From contig CP099849.1 of NCBI GenBank assembly GCA_030062745.1, forward strand, positions 3,642,586 through 3,706,585: DNA of 64,000 nt, written 5' to 3'. The notes beneath the pieces were generated by a model. The model saw only the letters and a program-made list of their open reading frames with translations, did not search any database and had not been told where the DNA came from. Source of the stretch: Capitulum mitella (Eukaryota > Arthropoda > Thecostraca > Pollicipedomorpha > Pollicipedidae). Below are positions 10,777 to 22,100 of this stretch, in pieces (within the stretch, counting starts at the first letter, position 1; every line of letters begins with the position of its first letter). The position numbers were made by a program, and so were the translations under genes.

Positions 10777-11765
10777 ACGAGCTCAAATATAAATAACCCA
10801 CGAGTAGGGATTGATTTCCATACATCCAGTAAGAACCTTGATCATGCCGACGCTCGGTTCTTTCCAAAAACGGACGTGGCTAATAGACATGATTTCCCGA
10901 GTGCGGGACAAAATATATGAATAATACATGGTTGGGAGGCCAAGAAGGGAGAAACGTTGACAGATATGGCGTCATTGTAGGCTGAAGTGATAAACCAAGA
11001 GCAGTGCTGTCACCAGGAACGGGGCTGAATACGACAGTACTTACCTTGGTCTATATCCGAGTGCTGCAGTAATGCTCATGCGTCAATTTTCCCCATGTAA
11101 TGCAAGATATGTACATTTTTGTGTTTTTATCATCCGACCCCGCCATTTCTATAAAAACTAAATACCTACGTCCTATTTTTATTGTCACATTCATCCGTAT
11201 CGAAAGCTGACGTCTTTTCAGTTGTATAACAGCAAGAAGAGAAGTACACGGTAATGTATAGTAGAATAGTACATGACTATGTTGAACAGAAGTAGCACGC
11301 AGTTGAAGAACAGTGAGATAAGCTGGAGGTTTCACTTGCACTGGCGGTTCTCACCGATGAAGAACTCGGAATATCGCAGTTTCTGTTTTCCATTGGGTAA
11401 GCGTGCGGAGCAGTGTTTCAGTCAAATGGACAATGTTTTAGCGGCTTATTATCATTATTATTACCATTTTTTATGTGCTCATTTTCCCGGCCCTGACCAG
11501 TAGGCTGATGGCAGAGGCACACATCCGAAAATTTAGATCCTGAGCAATGTTTTGGTTGCAACGGCCCCCGAATACAATAAACAAGTCTCATGTTTTGGGC
11601 TAATAAAATAAGCATAAACTTCAGATTTTTTGCAGATTTTGTGAGTGGGTATCGACAACTGTCGTAACTTTCCATTGTAAAATAACTCATTTGAAAATGT
11701 TTAGAGCTTTAACGCCAACAGCCGTATGAGACTGGGAATGAAGAAGGTTCTCCATGCGGTGGTAG

Positions 11766-12035
11766 CAAACTTTGCAGCGCCGGCGTTTTCTTAGGAACAT
11801 TTTTACTTGTGCAAAATGCATGCCATCTTACTGGGAATTGAACTGACAATCATAAGTTGTGAATATTTTGTAATTTTCATTGTCATAGATATATAAACAA
11901 AAAGGAAATCATCTGAAGGCATAAATATGTTCTGAATTGAGAAACTTGTCTCAGGACTGAAATTTAACAGAGTCAGGCATTATGATTATTTGGTAATGAA
12001 ATATAACCAATCCATTCTGCGTCTATTGGTATGAA
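11766..12035. other. Intergenic, nothing recognised
   Basis: AT-rich sequence between the end of repeat copy B and the TTAA-flanked element. No gene, no obvious repeat. Confidence 0.4.
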
Positions 12036-13237
12036 CCCTATTCCCGGAGGGCTAGACGGTATGGTCGATTCCCGGCAGGGGGGCGGATTCGGCCCCCCCT
12101 GAGATCTCGAGAACCAGTTGTCCGATTTCATCGCAACAAACGGCAATCGATTTGCCGTCACGTGAACTACATTTTTATAAAAAGAAATCTTCAAAATTTG
12201 GAAATTTGTGGATACAGGGGGCAAAAATGTCAAAATGGGGGGTACTTTTGGACTTCTTATAACTCCGTTGTTTATGGACCGATTTCGATGAAACTGGCAT
12301 GAATCGAGAGGTTATAAATAGGGCTTTTACTATGGGTCCACAAATCTGGAATTTTCAAAAAATTCATGGGCGTTCACAGGGTTTCAAAAATAGGAGGATT
12401 AGTTTTCTAACAACTCAATGAACAAAAGAGGCAAGCACCTTTTTTTGGCTTCTGCTACTCATGTCATGTTAAAGAAGTACAAATCGCATTACAATGTTTG
12501 TACAATGTTAGCATAGGCGGCGCCAGGGACATGAAAAAGGAGGAACTGTCATGGTCACACGTTCTTCAAATAAACTTGTGACCTTTGACTTCAAGTGAAC
12601 TCCAGTGACCTTGGGGTCACTTGGAATGATGTCATGTGCATTTAATATTATCTGTCAACATTTTCAATCATTTGAATTCACTCTATTTAAAAAATTTCAT
12701 TTTATGGCTATTGCGATATAGGGTAGGCGCACTGGCATTTTAGGTCATAGCTCCGTGACCCGACCTGATATCAAGCTGAAACTTGGTACATGAGTAGAAG
12801 ACATCTTTCTACGTCATATAGATTCCGGGTTTGGCATTAAAAAAAAGGCGCCGAAATTATTGCGAAAAAACAAATTTTGACTTTTGACCTTGACCTGACC
12901 TTGTAAAATGACCTCAGATAAACAAAATTACATCTGCACATTGCCCAGCTATTTAGCTATATATCCATATAAAGTTTTAGGTTCTATCTTTAAAACTCTG
13001 TTTTTGGCATCCATTTTCCTTTTACCCTAAACATGGCCAAAAATGGCATGAGGTGCCTCCCAAAAACGTTGCCTGGCTCCGCCCCTGAGCAAAATAGAAT
13101 TTTGGAATTTTGTCACGGCACGTAGAAAGAAGAGCTAGGAAAAGTGACCAAGTGTCGTGAAGCTGGGTTGAAAAGCCTGGAATTGGCAAGCAAAAAACCC
13201 GAGGGGGGCGGATTCAGCCCCCCTGCCGGGAATAGGG
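12036..13237. mobile_element. TTAA-flanked non-autonomous DNA element (piggyBac- or Kolobok-like)
   Basis: Both ends read inward CCCTATTCCCGG followed by CAGGGGGGC and a G/C palindrome. On the left a short extra piece containing a second ATTCCCGG separates the two blocks. The right end is followed by TTAA (13,238-13,241) and the left is preceded by TGAA (12,032-12,035), consistent with a TTAA target duplication with one mutated base. TTAA plus CCC ends are the hallmark of piggyBac and also of Kolobok elements. The 1.2-kb interior has no transposase, so it is non-autonomous. It includes ATAACTCCGTTGTTTATGGA and a probable second element at 12,515-13,088. Confidence 0.65.
12515..13088. mobile_element. 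Possible hAT-like MITE nested in the TTAA element
   Basis: The left end reads TAGGCGGCGCCAGGGA and the right end, on the minus strand, reads CAGGGGCGGAGCCAGGCA. They are imperfect inverted repeats of the CAGGGGCGG type seen in many hAT-derived elements. I could not confirm an 8-bp target duplication; only AGCA is shared at both flanks. Interior non-coding. Tentative. Confidence 0.4.
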
Positions 13238-13241
13238 TTAA

Positions 13242-13583
13242 AACCACGGTAATCTGTCCAAAACTGTCATGACTATGACTCGGTGTTCATTTGCGGGCGG
13301 CCCACCCGGTAATAAGTGACGGTTGGGTCGGATACCATTGGGCGCCGCTGAGTGGTGCCAGCTGAGAGCCGCCACCATGCCAGGGCTGTTACCAATGCAA
13401 ATGTGAGGATCGTGTCGCGCGATGTTCTGGGAAATAAAGGGTAGAAGGAAAGAGCAGCCAGGAATACGATCGAATTTCCATCGTCTGGCCATCACATCCT
13501 CACATCCAGCCATCACTTTGCAGCTGGGAGTTTTAAAAGACGCCATCAATATATGATCAGATGACGGACGGAGGACCGTGACC
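13242..13583. other. Intergenic, nothing recognised
   Basis: Moderate-GC stretch between the TTAA element and the tRNA-like block. The minus strand has a 103-codon open frame (13,238-13,549) with no resemblance to a known family and no splice context. I do not call a gene. Confidence 0.35.
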
Positions 13584-13664
13584 GGTAGCTTTGGTTGGTA
13601 GAGTGGTCTCCTGGTCCAGGCAAGTCTGGTCTCCCCGTCCTGGCAAGCGGGTTCGTGTCGCCCC
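13584..13664 (+). repeat. tRNA-like SINE head
   Basis: GGTAGCTTTGGTTGGTAGAG followed by TGG matches the A box and D arm of a tRNA (TAGCTCAGTCGGTAGAGC type). Some 45 bases later, CTGGCAAGCGGGTTCG (GGTTCG at 13,650-13,655) matches the B box/T arm. The T arm continues TGTCGCC rather than AATCCC, and the middle does not fold into a normal anticodon arm, so a real tRNA gene is unlikely. Best read as the RNA polymerase III promoter of a tRNA-derived SINE; its tail and end were not defined. Confidence 0.45.
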
Positions 13665-13735
13665 GCATGCGATATTTGGCCCGCGGGTCAGCTGGTGACT
13701 GGCCGACAGAGGGTCACACTGACTTCCACACGGCC

Positions 13736-14010
13736 ATGTCGCACCCTTAGCAGCACGTTAATCTTTCACCACAAAATCAGCCATTACCTGACATTGTGTG
13801 ATGAGGTGTAGGGGTCGGAGTCTATGCAACAGGCTCTGCTTAGCATGGGCTTCGATTCTTTACATCACCCTGTCAAACCACGCGGATACAAAAAAGACAC
13901 ATCGTTCTTAAATAACGGAACTGCCCTGTGATAAAAACCGAACCATTCAATGCTTATTGGTTGCGAATAATGCGTTTGACAAAAACATCATGGACAAAAC
14001 GCATATATGC
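13736..14010 (-). repeat. Inverted fragment of the copy A/B repeat (copy C)
   Basis: Read on the minus strand, this matches about 7,250-7,530 of copy B and the same part of copy A. Shared words include TGTTGCATAGACTC, GATTTTGTGG, GAAAG and TAACGTGC. The match is clear between 13,736 and 13,890 and weaker to about 14,010. Its inverted position shows that the family is dispersed and not only tandem. Confidence 0.6.
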
Positions 14011-14239
14011 ATTTGTTATGTAACAACGTAAGATTCACTTTGGCCTACCCAGCCCGAAGTCTCACTCGCAGTAATCCCAAACACATTCCAGGCAATACAA
14101 AAGGTTTACTTTAGTGCACATTCAACACCTAATCTTACTGAGGATTCGTAGCTGGGGTGTACTGGTTTGGAAGCTACGGTACGGATACCGGCACGGAAAC
14201 CACATCGCATTCCTTCAAATTAAAAATTGGAATTTTTCA
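14011..14239. other. Boundary of the low-GC region
   Basis: Last part of the AT-richer left segment; no gene seen. Immediately to the right the GC content rises steeply. Confidence 0.4.
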
Positions 14240-15800
14240 TGGATGGTTTAAACGTTTAGCCCCATACGCAGCGCGCGTTCTCCTTATCCATTCGGGACTC
14301 TGCTTCCATCGCCTGACCAGATCACCGGAACCGTTAGCCAGCCACTCTACTCCCGCCCTTGCCGTCAAGGAGCCGCCATCGGAAAACGGCAGCAGGCCGC
14401 GGACACGGAAACCGGGCCACACCCCCATCCGGCGGCCGGCGGCGTCCTGGCCGACCTTCCGGCAGGCGGGCGACGCCGGCGGCGCCGAGGGCGGGGCGGC
14501 CGAGCGCGCGGCCGGCGCCCGTTTCACCACCGCGGTGCGCCGAGGTCGCGGCGGAGGTCGGGCCGCGCCGCGACCTCGGCCGGCGCCGACCCGCCGCGGC
14601 GGCCGGCCGCGGCGCCGATATGGCAGCGGCCGGCCGCGGATGTGGGTCACCCGGAAAAAATGGGCGCCGGCCGGCGCGCCGCCGGCCCTCTCCGGCCAGC
14701 AGTGGCGGCGCCCGCGCGGGGTCGGAGACCGCCGGCGCTGGCTGAGACGTGGGAGGAGTGGCCCGGCCACCGCGTGGTTTGGAACCAACTATCACCTGAT
14801 TTGCATCAGTGCCAGCCGCAGGCATGCCTCGTGCTGAATTGAAATTAACACTTAACGCTAAAATCGCCTTTCTGTGACCAACACGCCGCATTCCCACGTT
14901 AGGCAATCTCTGTCACAAGCATCGTTTGTGACAGCTTTCGCGCCGTGATATTACTGTTATGATTGACCGGACGGCATACAAAAAAGCGATACGTTAAGTG
15001 TTAGCGCTGTAAGCGCTCGTCAGACGCTGGGAAAGCTCTCCGGGTTAGGCTGAGCTACGCTGTGCTCTCAAAACAGCTCGATAACATCTGTGAATTTGGC
15101 AATCCTGGCGGCTGCCAAATTAAAAGCCCGATAAATTCCATCAGCCGGTGGCCGCGGCGCGGGCCGTTGGACCGTGCCTGATGTACGACGCCCTCCCCAC
15201 CGGAGCGGAACGGTGACCGTGGTGAATCACGCCACCTGGGACGGGCCGGCGGCCGGGACCTCGTCCACGGGTCACCTTATCTGCCGCCGACATCAGAGCC
15301 TGTCCGCCGCGCCCCGCCCTCGCACGCCTGTCGGGGTCGCGTGCACACCGTGCAAGGCGGCTGGCCTGCGCGGCGTCGTGCGAGAGAAGGCGGATAATGC
15401 GGCTCGCACGGGCAGCCTCCGCGAGGCGGCACAGGGCCGGGGCGCCGGTCACGGTGCCATGACGGGAGCCGTTCGTTAATCGATCAGCCGCCTCCGTTGA
15501 AGACCTTGCCCGCGAAACGATTCTAGTGGTCGCCAGGGTGTCGGCACGCAACTGGGTCACAGCTGGCGGGAGTGGCGCCGCCTAGGGCGCGCGGACACCC
15601 ACGTGACCGTGTCCCGGGCCCTGGCGGCCAGGCCGACGCCGACACTGGCCAGTGGTGCTCTGACACGGGTCTTTACGGCTAGGACGTGAGCCGGCCGCTG
15701 TCCGGTGGCACCCATTCAGAGGCGGTCGAGGCCGCTGTCGCGTAAAAAGACGGCTTATCGCGCGGCGCAAATGGCCGCGATTAATGTTTCCCGGTGTCAG
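14240..15800. other. GC- and CpG-rich blocks, no gene recognised
   Basis: Two blocks (about 14,340-14,770 and 15,130-15,790) are extremely rich in CCGGCC/GCCGGC words, separated by ordinary sequence. Long open frames occur on both strands at once (for example 14,157-14,837 plus and 14,334-14,906 minus), which is the mark of composition and not coding. No domain is recognisable. A CpG-rich regulatory region or an unrecognised first exon cannot be excluded. Confidence 0.45.
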
Positions 15801-16474
15801 GAGGGGATCGGCTACAACAGAAGGCGACGCATGTTACAAGACCCGAAATTCGGTCTTATCACGCCCTAGTAGGAATAAGAGACTGGGGTGCAGCATTCCA
15901 AAGGTTTACGACTAGTTTTACTTTGGGTTTTGGCACTGACAACATGATGCTGTTACACGTACCAGGTAAATATCTAAGAAACGTCATCGGCTTAGGTTTC
16001 TTTGTACTGGCGTGAATGTAAGAGCGTTGCAGAACCGCCTGAATTGAAAATCTTAGGGATGGCATTGCTTGAAATTAAGGTGCTCTGATACTCAATCTAG
16101 AGGTATCGTATGAGCTGACGTAACTCGTGTCACCATTTCGCTCAAATATATTTGTATTGGTATATCTGGCATTCCTTTGGGAGGTATTCGCCCTCATGGT
16201 TCCTAAGATCCACGCTTCTAGATGATTTTGAATTGAATCAGATCAACACTGAGTGGCTTCAGGGATTTAACACTGGTCGTGAATTAGAATCTGAATCGAT
16301 TTGGCTAAATCTGCAATGAGTTCAAATTAGAATTAAATCGCCTACTTATCTAAAGAATCAACCGTTAATCAGTTCACCAAAAGTTCACAGAGCACAATGA
16401 CAAACAGGCTACTTTGTTTACGGTTTTTACATTTTCTACATTTTTTTACTTGCAGACCACTATTTAATATAATT

Positions 16475-16476
<2 letters not shown>
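15801..16476. other. Intergenic, AT-richer, with degenerate GAATC-type repeats
   Basis: No gene recognised. From about 16,210 to 16,690, on both sides of the AT microsatellite, short words such as GAATCTGAATCGATTT, GAATTGAAT and GAGAATCGATTTCC recur, suggesting an old degenerate simple repeat. Confidence 0.4.

Positions 16477-16530
<54 letters not shown>
16477..16530. repeat. (AT)27 microsatellite
   Basis: Fifty-four uninterrupted bases of alternating A and T. Likely length-polymorphic. Confidence 0.95.
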
Positions 16531-16533
<3 letters not shown>

Positions 16534-16690
16534 GCCCATATGGATAGGAACTGAATCAAAACCGGATCGATGTACTCATGACTTTGGACCTGAATTGAAA
16601 CGATTCACTTTTTTAAATGCAATGAATCTGAATGAGAATCGATTTCCCACTCTGTAAATCCGAAGGTGAATCGACCGACCTCAGGTCAAT

Positions 16691-17414
16691 GAGGCGCAAG
16701 CCTGCACGATCTCTGATTTGTTAGCGAAAATGACATTTCCCAAGTCGGAGAAATTTCGGCGCTTTGGCTCACCTGCCACACAAGAGAAAAACTGAGGTAC
16801 ACGAATGTGACATGTTCGGTGCGGCACAACTGAGGGTATTCGGCTGCAGTTTGCAAGTAATCGACCAGTTCGACTGAATCAGAGCGAGTTCGGGTGTGAC
16901 CGTCTGACGTCTTCCTATCTCCCTTCCCCTCGCCCCCCCCCCCGCCGCAGGAAGCGGAAGGCGGAGGCATAGCCGAGCAACTGACTAGTTAAAATGAGAT
17001 CTTACTGATTCCGCTTCCAACGATGTGGCTGTCCTTGACCAACGCAAGTGTTGCCGTTCCCCATTTCCGAATCAGCTCATAAAGTGATACCCGTGTTAAC
17101 AGGCTTTTAACTGTAGCTGCATGCACAATCGGGATATTGATGATACGTTCCATCATTGCTGACGGCTCAATGTACAACGACAGTTGATTGTCTGCTTCAG
17201 ATGCTGCGCGGGATTTGCAATGTGACTGGGAAACCGGCGCTTCACAAACAAAGCCAACCCATGGGAATGCGTCGTAAGTGGTCTGCAGTTCGCAACAGAT
17301 ACACATGTGAGGTAAATTGGGAAATTGCACAACTGTTCTCAGTACTACATCTGCCATAATCATTTCCTGACAGACCTCTTGGCTCGAGAAAACAGGCCTC
17401 TACAAATACCATCA
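16691..17414. other. Region downstream of the Eph gene, no gene called
   Basis: A C-run lies at about 16,935-16,945. The minus strand has a 124-codon open frame (16,989-17,363) that I do not recognise and that has no splice, promoter or family support. It might lie in an extended 3' UTR of the Eph gene. Confidence 0.35.
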
Positions 17415-17420
17415 TTTATT
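17415..17420 (-). terminator. Candidate poly(A) signal of the Eph gene
   Basis: The minus strand reads AATAAA here, followed by the T/G-containing stretch TGATGGTATTTGTAGAGG. It is the first perfect AATAAA I see downstream of the Eph stop codon and would give a 3' UTR of about 1.45 kb. A variant signal closer to the stop is possible. Confidence 0.35.
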
Positions 17421-18869
17421 TTCAACTCAAAGCTCTATACAAATAGTACAACAGTGTTATGTATCAAAAACTTGATCCCTCGCACGCCAAGGAAGCAGAA
17501 ATTTAAGCATCGGAGACCAGCAACCAATAACGCGTGCGTCAACAACCGTGCACTGCAACCAATACATGTCCAGTGACCTGTTATTGAGGGACGACCCAAT
17601 TTAGCAGCGTTCCGCTCGCATCCACGCCCCCAAAAAGGAACTCTCCGTGTACGTTTCGTTGAACACCTGGGCGTTCTGGCCGGGCTCGCAACCAATCACA
17701 TCCAGACGCATGATACGCAGCTAAGATCACAGGGCGACGCTCACGGGCGGGCCAGGCGATGTTGCGTACGCGGGCACGGGCAGGGGAGGGGCTGTCTCCA
17801 CCGCAGGGGCGCCGGTCAGGCGACCCTTGCCCCGCTAGAAAGGGTCCTACACCGGGCAGGGTTCCGCCCCAGTCGGGGTGCCTTTAGCCTCTGGCCAGGG
17901 TTCGCCACCGAGTGACGCCTCTGGCCCGCCTACTGTCGGCGGTATGGGCCCCGGTCCCGCGCCGCCCACCCCCCACTCGGCCGCCGTGAGCGTGCAGTTC
18001 TGGCTGTCCCTCGTCTCTGACTAGTCTAACCGCTCGCTCTGCGACTCGCGAACGCTGCCAGGCGGCAGGTCGGGGCTCCACCAGGGCGGGAGGCAGGAGA
18101 ATGTGGCCCGAACCGTCGCCGGGCGGCCACCTGCCACACGGCCTGCCCGAACGGACGCCGATTCTATCTGCCGCCTCTCTCGGCCCACTCCCCCCTCGTG
18201 ATATCTCCGACCTCGCCGTGCCGCTCGCGAGCCCGCAAACACGCACGCACGCACACAGACGTCCGCCCACGCACATTGATACCACCTGCATAGTTTCCAG
18301 TGAGTAAACAATAACACGGGAGTCCATACGCGGCGCCATGCGTTCTCGCCACACGCCCCGCTCTCGCCACACGAGCGCGCAGACGCACCACCATAAAGGG
18401 TTTGCATATCGGCGAATGTACAATTTGTACAAAAACATAAATACAGCGATAAAAATCATTACAACGCAAGGTTAACATCACATGTTGTCCCGCCGTAAAG
18501 GAAACAGGGAGCTCGGGGACGACGCGTCTAGGGAGAGCGAAGCAGAGGCCGCAGCGGCAGATGAGCGGGAGACTAGACACAGCTGACACGACGGCCGCGG
18601 ACCGGCGGGCGGCCACACAGAAACAACCAGACACTTATCATAAGATCACAGGCTTTCATATTAACGTCTTTGGAAGGCGAACGCTCGTCCGTTCGCCGCG
18701 CCGGGCGCCGCCGGCTTATGGAATGTCCCAGGAGCAGCGCGCGCACACAACACTCGTGGAGGGCATGACATTTTGATGGGTGGATCCGCGGCCGGCGCGC
18801 CGCCGCAGCGTCCGCGCGCGCCGTTAAAGCCCGTTGGCGCGGCGCCGCGCCAGCGCCGCCTCGCGGCCA
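17421..18869 (-). other. Probable 3' UTR of the Eph receptor gene
   Basis: Lies between the stop codon (18,870-18,872) and the candidate poly(A) signal. No introns or other gene are evident. It contains GC-rich stretches (17,740-18,330), and on the plus strand AACCAAT occurs three times (17,521, 17,559 and 17,690). Open frames seen here on both strands look like noise. Confidence 0.4.
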
Positions 18870-19137
18870 CTACACGAAGTACGCCTCGGACATGTTGGCG
18901 TGGATCTGCGCCCGCAGCGCCTGCACGCTGTTCATGATCTTCTTCTGGTGGCCGACGAGCGTGACGCCGAGAGCCGGTAGGTCGGCGTGCGTCAGTCGCG
19001 TCACCGCCTCCATGCTGGCGATGCCGGCCCGCTGCAGGTTCTCCAGGTAGCGGCTCATCTTGATGGAGGCCAGCCACTCCTCGACGGTGGTGATCTGGGT
19101 GAGGTCGGGCGCGTCGGGCGCCAGAGGGTTCGTGTTC
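18870..19137 (-). CDS. Eph: Eph exon: SAM domain and C-terminus
   Basis: Acceptor CGCCAG|G, 268 nt including the TAG at 18,870-18,872, phase 2 in. It encodes a short linker [11 protein letters not shown], then [39 protein letters not shown] and the end SEAYFV. The SAM core is complete. The last residues Y-F-V fit a class II PDZ ligand (hydrophobic-X-hydrophobic), as in many Eph receptors. The linker from kinase to SAM is short compared with vertebrate Ephs. Confidence 0.96.
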
Positions 19138-22100
19138 CTGGCGGCGCGGTGGTCCCGGTCACGGTGGGGTTGAGAGGGCATTAGCAAACGGACAGCGCCG
19201 GGAGAACCCAACGCGTGCAGAATTCGATGGTGTTATCTGTGCGATTCGAGTGCAAAAAATAACTTTTCTGAGGGATCGCAGAAAACCAGTGACTACCAAT
19301 ACGCAGTTTGTGAACAAAAAAGACGGTTCCCAATTGTTCTGTGGTGCATGAGCTAATCAGAAACGTTAAGCCCGGTAAGATAAATGTGAAAACGCTTCCG
19401 CCATTGCGTATTCTCGAGTTGTTTTCCGTACTCCAGCATAAAAGACTGAATAAAAATAGAACCAAAGGATGCTCTTTGTCATACTGAGATACCATGTAGC
19501 GCTAGACTTGTCTGTGATCATGACGACGTTATGAGCGAGGTATTACGTCAGCAGGTTATAACATCAACACAACGAGGTCTTGCCATGCCGAAATTATCTT
19601 AGTGCCTCCGAAAGCGGAAAGATTTCCTCGCTTGTGGATTGTCATTTTTTGGTGGATTCCATTTCCATCTCCGAAGTAATGAGCGACAAGACGGTGCCAG
19701 TTCCAAGGACTTGTGGAATGCAGCCCGTTGAAATCAGTATTAGACACGCTAAACGTATCCATGCTTGTTGGGACTGAATGACGACGTTTAAAAGGGGTGT
19801 TAACAACCTCTGAGATTTGACAAAGCACTACGCAGACATGCTGGAACCAAGGCAACACATTCCGCAGCATGAATGAGCATTAGCAGCAGTATGTATTTCA
19901 GATTTAAAATAACGCTATTAGGCACACAACATACGAATTTTATGGGTTATCAGCAAACAAAACGAAAGGTATCCACCACGACGAATCAAGCCTTCAAACA
20001 TGCAAAATGAAGCAGCTTCCGACCACTAACGTGGAATATGACCAGTGCAAGGAATATAACTGCAAACCAAGCAAGAACAAATGCAGACAAAGTTCATGCT
20101 ACCTTGCTCCCGAAATGCAGAAAGCCCGTACAAACTCTGACCTAGGGAAATCGGTTGGAAACTGCACCCAGTGAGTCCTAGTAAAGTACGGGGAGTAGGC
20201 TGGCGCGTGCCTGAGAGGGAGAGAAAACTTTCCGTCACCGTTAGTATGTGAAGGTATTGACACGAGACGTTAGTACGGACAAGGCCATATGTAGACGTTA
20301 TGCCACTGACCAGCTATGAATGGAAGACATTGCAGCCTTGAGTTTTGAAATATCTTACGCAAGTACAGAAATACCGTTTTACGGCCGCATTAGCTAATCA
20401 AAAGGTCTTATTATCATTAGCATCTAGGCATCATTATCAAGGCAAGGCCCTGCCGCGATCTGTTTGAAATATGATACACCTGTCCGTGTCCGAATCGGAC
20501 ACGGACAAGTGTATGATGAGAAAGGAAGCATACATACTTGGATACTGGAAGAAGTTCCACAGAGGATAAGAAAGGAATGGCCATAACAGAACACGCGGCG
20601 TTTACATCGCTACTAGGGGCAAAATCATCACAATGTACCAAGAGCAGGCTCAAACGTACCGCCCACCACGACCCACTCCGGACATAAATTGCAACTGGTC
20701 GCAGCTGTACGCAAAGTCAGCATAAACTCACCCAAACTGCAAAGCTCTGACCAAACGCACGCTCTGCGTACAGCAGGTCCACAGCGGCCCCGCTACCAGG
20801 GCGCCACCTATTCCCGACCGCTCACCTATTGGGCGCCACCTTGCGGAGGGTGTCTGGACAGCTGATCAGGTTGTCCAGGGTCTTCACTACACTGATGAAA
20901 GAGGGCCTGTGGGAGCGCTCCTTCTGCCAGGTGTCCAGCATCAGCTGGTGCATCGCCTCGGGGCAGTCCATCGGAGCCGGCAGTCTGGCGGCGACCCAGT
21001 GCGTCAGAGCAGTGGCGCCAGGTGGCAGACGGCCTGGCACCGGGTCATTTGCGAAAACAAACGTAAATCACCCGGACAGGGAGCGAGACCCAAAGAATGC
21101 GCCGCCGCCGTGGCCTGATGAATTAAGAGCCGGAGAACAGAGACCGATACGTGGTGCAGGGCTCCAATCCCAGAACGGGCACCTGTATTTGGCCCGAGGC
21201 CGAAAGGATCGGCCGAAAGATCTTACAGTGCCATCTGGGTCGGCGCCGGGGCAAAATTACCATACATTTGGGAACGCTTGGGTCGTGCAACAAGCTCACT
21301 TTGGCATGGACTTTGATCATAACGCTACCCATTTCAACACAATATGTCTGGGCTATACCACCATTAAAAAACTGTTGTGAGTTAAAAACACAAAACCTCA
21401 AAGTACTTCCTTCAAGGTTCGTGTTTAACACGCTAAATAGCGGTCATGCAGCCGGGACGTAAGCCTCACCTGTAGCCCTTCTCTATGCTCTTGATGACGT
21501 CCTGATTGCTCCAGTTCCAGTAGGGCCTCTCGCCGTAGGACATGACTTCCCAGGCGACGATGCCGAAGCTCCAGACGTCCGAGGCGGAGGTGAACTTGCG
21601 GAAGGCTATCGCTTCCGGCGCCGTCCACCGCACGGGAATTTTGCCGCCCTGAAAAGGAGAGGTCCGTAACGCCTGCATATCAATCGAATCACCGCCGCGG
21701 AAAGTCAAATGGCGAGCTGTCAATCGCCGACAGCGAACGGAGGCACATTATGTCATGTTATTCTGTACTGTACTACAAGTGCTGTGCTGTGCTGCATATA
21801 TTGTGACTGCAAAACGTGGTGCCACATTTGCCTGCTCACCGCAGCGGCACTCCCGCCCCGTCAGCACCACTGGTGCTCCCGCCGCGGACACCACCGCTGG
21901 TGCTCCGCCCGGACGCCACGGCCGGCGCGCTCACCCGCGTGGTGTAGGCGCCCTCGGTGGTGCTCTCGATCTCGCGGCTGAGGCCGAAGTCGGCGATCTT
22001 GCAGACCAGCTGCGAGTTCACCAGCACGTTGCGCGCGGCCAGGTCGCGGTGGACGTAGCTCATCTCGGAGAGGTACCGCATGCCGGCCGCGATGCCGCGC

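Larger units (their letters stand above)
5318..11765 (+). repeat. Unclassified interspersed repeat, copy B (interrupted)
   Basis: Collinear with copy A (1-2,960): 5,318-5,584 matches about 1-240, 6,766-8,520 matches about 265-1,835, and 10,790-11,765 matches about 2,000-2,960. The two gaps are filled by sequences absent from copy A (5,585-6,765 and about 8,520-10,790), which contain recognisable mobile elements. The order and orientation of the blocks show that B was once continuous and was later invaded. No cuticle gene follows copy B, unlike copy A. Confidence 0.7.

Noticed and set aside
14157-14906. Overlapping open frames of 183-226 codons on both strands
   Set aside because: They occur on both strands over the same CCGGCC-rich DNA, are made of Arg/Pro/Ala/Gly, and show no domain or splice context.
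16989-17363. 124-codon minus-strand open frame downstream of Eph
   Set aside because: Normal-looking composition but no recognisable family, promoter or splice sites; a chance frame is the simpler reading.
20829-21380. 183-codon plus-strand frame over the last kinase exon
   Set aside because: Antisense shadow of the kinase exon continuing into an intron.
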